A DNA stretch of 14,347 nucleotides, taken from Oscillospiraceae bacterium (GTDB lineage: Bacteria > Bacillota > Clostridia > Oscillospirales > Oscillospiraceae). The notes under the pieces are model-generated. The model searched no databases, was not told the DNA's origin, and saw nothing but the letters and a program-made list of their open reading frames with translations. Made by a program: the position numbers and the translations under genes. The stretch covers positions 1 to 14,347 of the forward strand of contig JAQVYO010000029.1 in assembly GCA_028708585.1 (NCBI GenBank), given 5' to 3'. This document shows positions 13,075 through 14,347 of the stretch, in pieces. Every line of letters starts with the position of its first letter. Position 1 is the first letter of the stretch.

Positions 13075-13561
13075 GCTTCCCGCCTCCACTTCGCCCGGTA
13101 TCACCCTGCCGCCTCGTCATTTCACCTGGTAATGCACTTATTCTATACCATCCTGATAAATAATAAAAGATATTTTTCAATTTTTTTTCAATTTTGTTAC
13201 ATAATTTAAAAAACCATATAAATGGCAGGGCCAGAATGCGGAAAAGCAGGGAAATAAAATCGGCAATGCGATATCCCAGCCAAAGCATCGGCGGACTCAG
13301 AAGACAAAAATACAGCATTCCGCCGCCCATCAGCCCGAGTGCCATAAAGATACGCACCTGGCCGTCCCCCGCGGAAAGCGCATATAGAAAAACCGCCGCA
13401 ATCACAATAATCCAAAAGATCAAATCCAAAATGCCAGACAGCAGCCGGTTCTTCAGCCGCACCCGCAGAATCCGAAGAATATCATAAACCAGGCCGACCG
13501 CCAGACCCAGCGCAACCGCGCCGGCAAAGGCGGCGGCCTGCCCTCCAATGGAGATTCCCAT
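12911..13561 (-). CDS. yabQ: Spore cortex protein YabQ with an out-of-frame tail overlapping divIC
   Basis: Membrane protein of the outer forespore membrane, needed for cortex formation in B. subtilis. The frame encodes 216 residues. The N-terminal ~140 look like YabQ, with four hydrophobic segments (about 7-25, 42-62, 71-89, 100-120) and the early GLVYDILR motif. After about residue 145 the sequence turns into Arg/Gly/Gln-rich low complexity (EMTRRQGDTGRSGGGKRENQ and on), and its last 54 codons run over the start of divIC in another frame. That tail reads like a shadow of divIC, so either the gene truly has a long overlap or a frame change has removed its natural stop. No good ribosome site precedes the ATG, which lies 3 bases after the yabP stop, so coupling is likely. 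Confidence 0.85.
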   Translation of the reverse strand: MGISIGGQAAAFAGAVALGLAVGLVYDILRILRVRLKNRLLSGILDLIFWIIVIAAVFLYALSAGDGQVRIFMALGLMGGGMLYFCLLSPPMLWLGYRIADFISLLFRILALPFIWFFKLCNKIEKKLKNIFYYLSGWYRISALPGEMTRRQGDTGRSGGGKRENQESRAANKNYRDSTAGLHGNISAQSPRADQVGAGAKRGRRRAGRRTVKEKQ

Positions 13562-13564
13562 ATC

Positions 13565-13855
13565 TCAGCGGAACAGACGGGAAAGCAGCCCGCCGCCGCT
13601 CTCGCGGTCTTTGGTTTCGTAAGCCAAAGAATCCACCATGCCTTCCACGCTCAGATCCCCGCCGTCCAAACTCAGCCGGTCAATGCGCAGATCCGTCCCG
13701 CGCACCACCAAAACACCCTTACAGGTATAAACCACCACGGCATTCTCATCAAAGCTTTCCACATCCTCCACTCCGGAAATGCTGAGGTGCTCCCGATCTT
13801 CCAAAATCACATGGTGCGGCCCTTCCGGATGAAGTTTTTTTTCCTCATACGCCAT
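13565..13855 (-). CDS. yabP: Sporulation protein YabP
   Basis: Forespore-membrane protein of the YabP/YqfC family, working with YabQ in spore assembly. The 96-residue product carries the family core: LEDREHLSISGVEDVESFDE, then VVVYTCKGVLVVRGTDLRI, LSLDGGDLSVEGMVDSLAY, and a basic end (LLSRLFR). Length matches the family (about 95-100). AAGGGCG lies 8 bases before the ATG. Presence of yabP and yabQ implies the organism forms endospores. Confidence 0.95.
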   Translation of the reverse strand: MAYEEKKLHPEGPHHVILEDREHLSISGVEDVESFDENAVVVYTCKGVLVVRGTDLRIDRLSLDGGDLSVEGMVDSLAYETKDRESGGGLLSRLFR

Positions 13856-13884
13856 GTTTTACACGCCCTTTCTGCCGTTTGTAC

Positions 13885-13915
13885 ATATATATGGGAAAGG
13901 GCAAAAGGGTATGTC
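13885..13915 (-). promoter_or_regulatory. Possible sigma-E promoter ahead of yabP
   Basis: On the minus strand GACATAC (13915-13909), a 15-base gap and CATATATAT (13893-13885) resemble the sigma-E pattern, and yabP-yabQ are mother-cell genes in B. subtilis. The match is loose and rests on eye comparison only. Confidence 0.3.
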
Positions 13916-13918
13916 CTT

Positions 13919-14179
13919 TTAAAGCGAATTTCCTTTTGAACTTTGTTCTCTATACAGGGCGGGCGCCTCGTTCTTCCCCACATGCTCCGCAACGGACAGC
14001 ACTTCCACGGACAGCAGCCGTTCGCCAAACCGGATTTCAATCACATCTCCAATTTTCACATCATAGGATGCTTTCGCCCGCCGTCCGTTCACGCTGACCC
14101 TGCCGCCCGCGCAGGCTTCCCCCGCAACGGTACGGCGCTTAATCAGTCTGGAAACTTTTAAATATTTATCCAACCGCAT
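13919..14179 (-). CDS. rqcP: S4-domain RNA-binding protein RqcP (YabO/Hsp15 type)
   Basis: Ribosome-associated quality-control factor that helps RqcH add Ala tails on stalled 50S subunits. The 86-residue product is one S4 domain with the classic opening MRLDKYLKVSRLIKRRTVA, then GRVSVNGRRAKASYDVKIGD and IEIRFGERLLSVEV, and a short charged tail. Length agrees with B. subtilis YabO. AAGGAA is 8 bases before ATG 14179; the in-frame stretch back to 14275 is unused. It is the first gene of the conserved rqcP-yabP-yabQ-divIC-yabR run in this window. Confidence 0.95.
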   Translation of the reverse strand: MRLDKYLKVSRLIKRRTVAGEACAGGRVSVNGRRAKASYDVKIGDVIEIRFGERLLSVEVLSVAEHVGKNEAPALYREQSSKGNSL

Positions 14180-14347
14180 GAAGTTCGTTCCTTTCTTCCG
14201 ACAATCAAAAACCTTGTATGCTGGGAAAATCTGTGCCGCCAAGGGGGGCTGACCGGGGATCAAATCCGCCGGCAAAAATCAAATTCAAAACGCGTGGAAT
14301 ACATTCCTGTCACAAAAATCGGCGGCCCGGGAATTTCCCCTAAGGCC
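14180..14347 (-). other. Upstream edge of the rqcP operon
   Basis: I see no clear promoter. A minus-strand frame open from the window edge to a TGA at 14260-14262 (28 codons, including IPGPPIFVTG) could be the tail of an upstream gene cut by the window, but it is too short to assign. Confidence 0.25.

Overview
The window reads as a chromosomal segment of a spore-forming, probably anaerobic member of the Clostridia (Oscillospirales/Ruminococcaceae-like is my guess). The grounds are endospore-specific yabP and yabQ in the order rqcP-yabP-yabQ-divIC-yabR known from Bacillus subtilis, a long-form hpf, a two-gene SufC/SufB-like iron-sulfur module, an oxygen-sensitive class I (4Fe-4S) fumarase subunit, strong AGGAGG-type ribosome binding sites and sigma-A-like promoters. 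Base composition is moderate throughout, and I see no insertion sequence, CRISPR array, tRNA or rRNA.

Layout: (1) 148-2253, plus strand: sufC, a minimal sufB and a PaaI-type thioesterase, overlapping one another and closed by a hairpin terminator. (2) 2254-3102: about 850 bases without a gene. They hold an independent small-RNA unit (consensus promoter, roughly 215-nt transcript with a 6S-RNA-like rod fold, 15-bp terminator) and then the atp promoter, set among ATTGCAT/ATGCAAT repeats. (3) 3103-10141, plus strand: the complete F-type ATP synthase operon atpBEFHAGDC, without atpI. (4) 10142-10403: a convergent gap with a perfect 25-bp hairpin. (5) 10404-11963, minus strand: hpf, then a class I fumarate hydratase alpha subunit with no beta subunit beside it. 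(6) 11964-12322: a second independent small-RNA unit on the plus strand, meeting the terminator of the next operon. (7) 12323-14179, minus strand: rqcP, yabP, yabQ, divIC, yabR.

The most unusual content is in the ATP synthase. Subunit a (AtpB) is about 597 residues instead of the usual 220-270, because its N-terminal membrane module (a helix with an IW motif, then the TM1 helix with the SVSNTV motif and a following VP.M..PG segment) occurs three times in tandem, joined by very basic linkers. The delta subunit (AtpH) is only 72 residues. It keeps the C-terminal domain that contacts subunit b and lacks the whole N-terminal helical domain that normally binds the crown of alpha subunits. The alpha N-terminus, normally the docking helix for delta, has a Pro/Gly-rich sequence. 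Catalytic residues in alpha, beta, a and c are intact, so this looks like a working enzyme with a remodelled peripheral stalk. Whether this has been described before I cannot check here.
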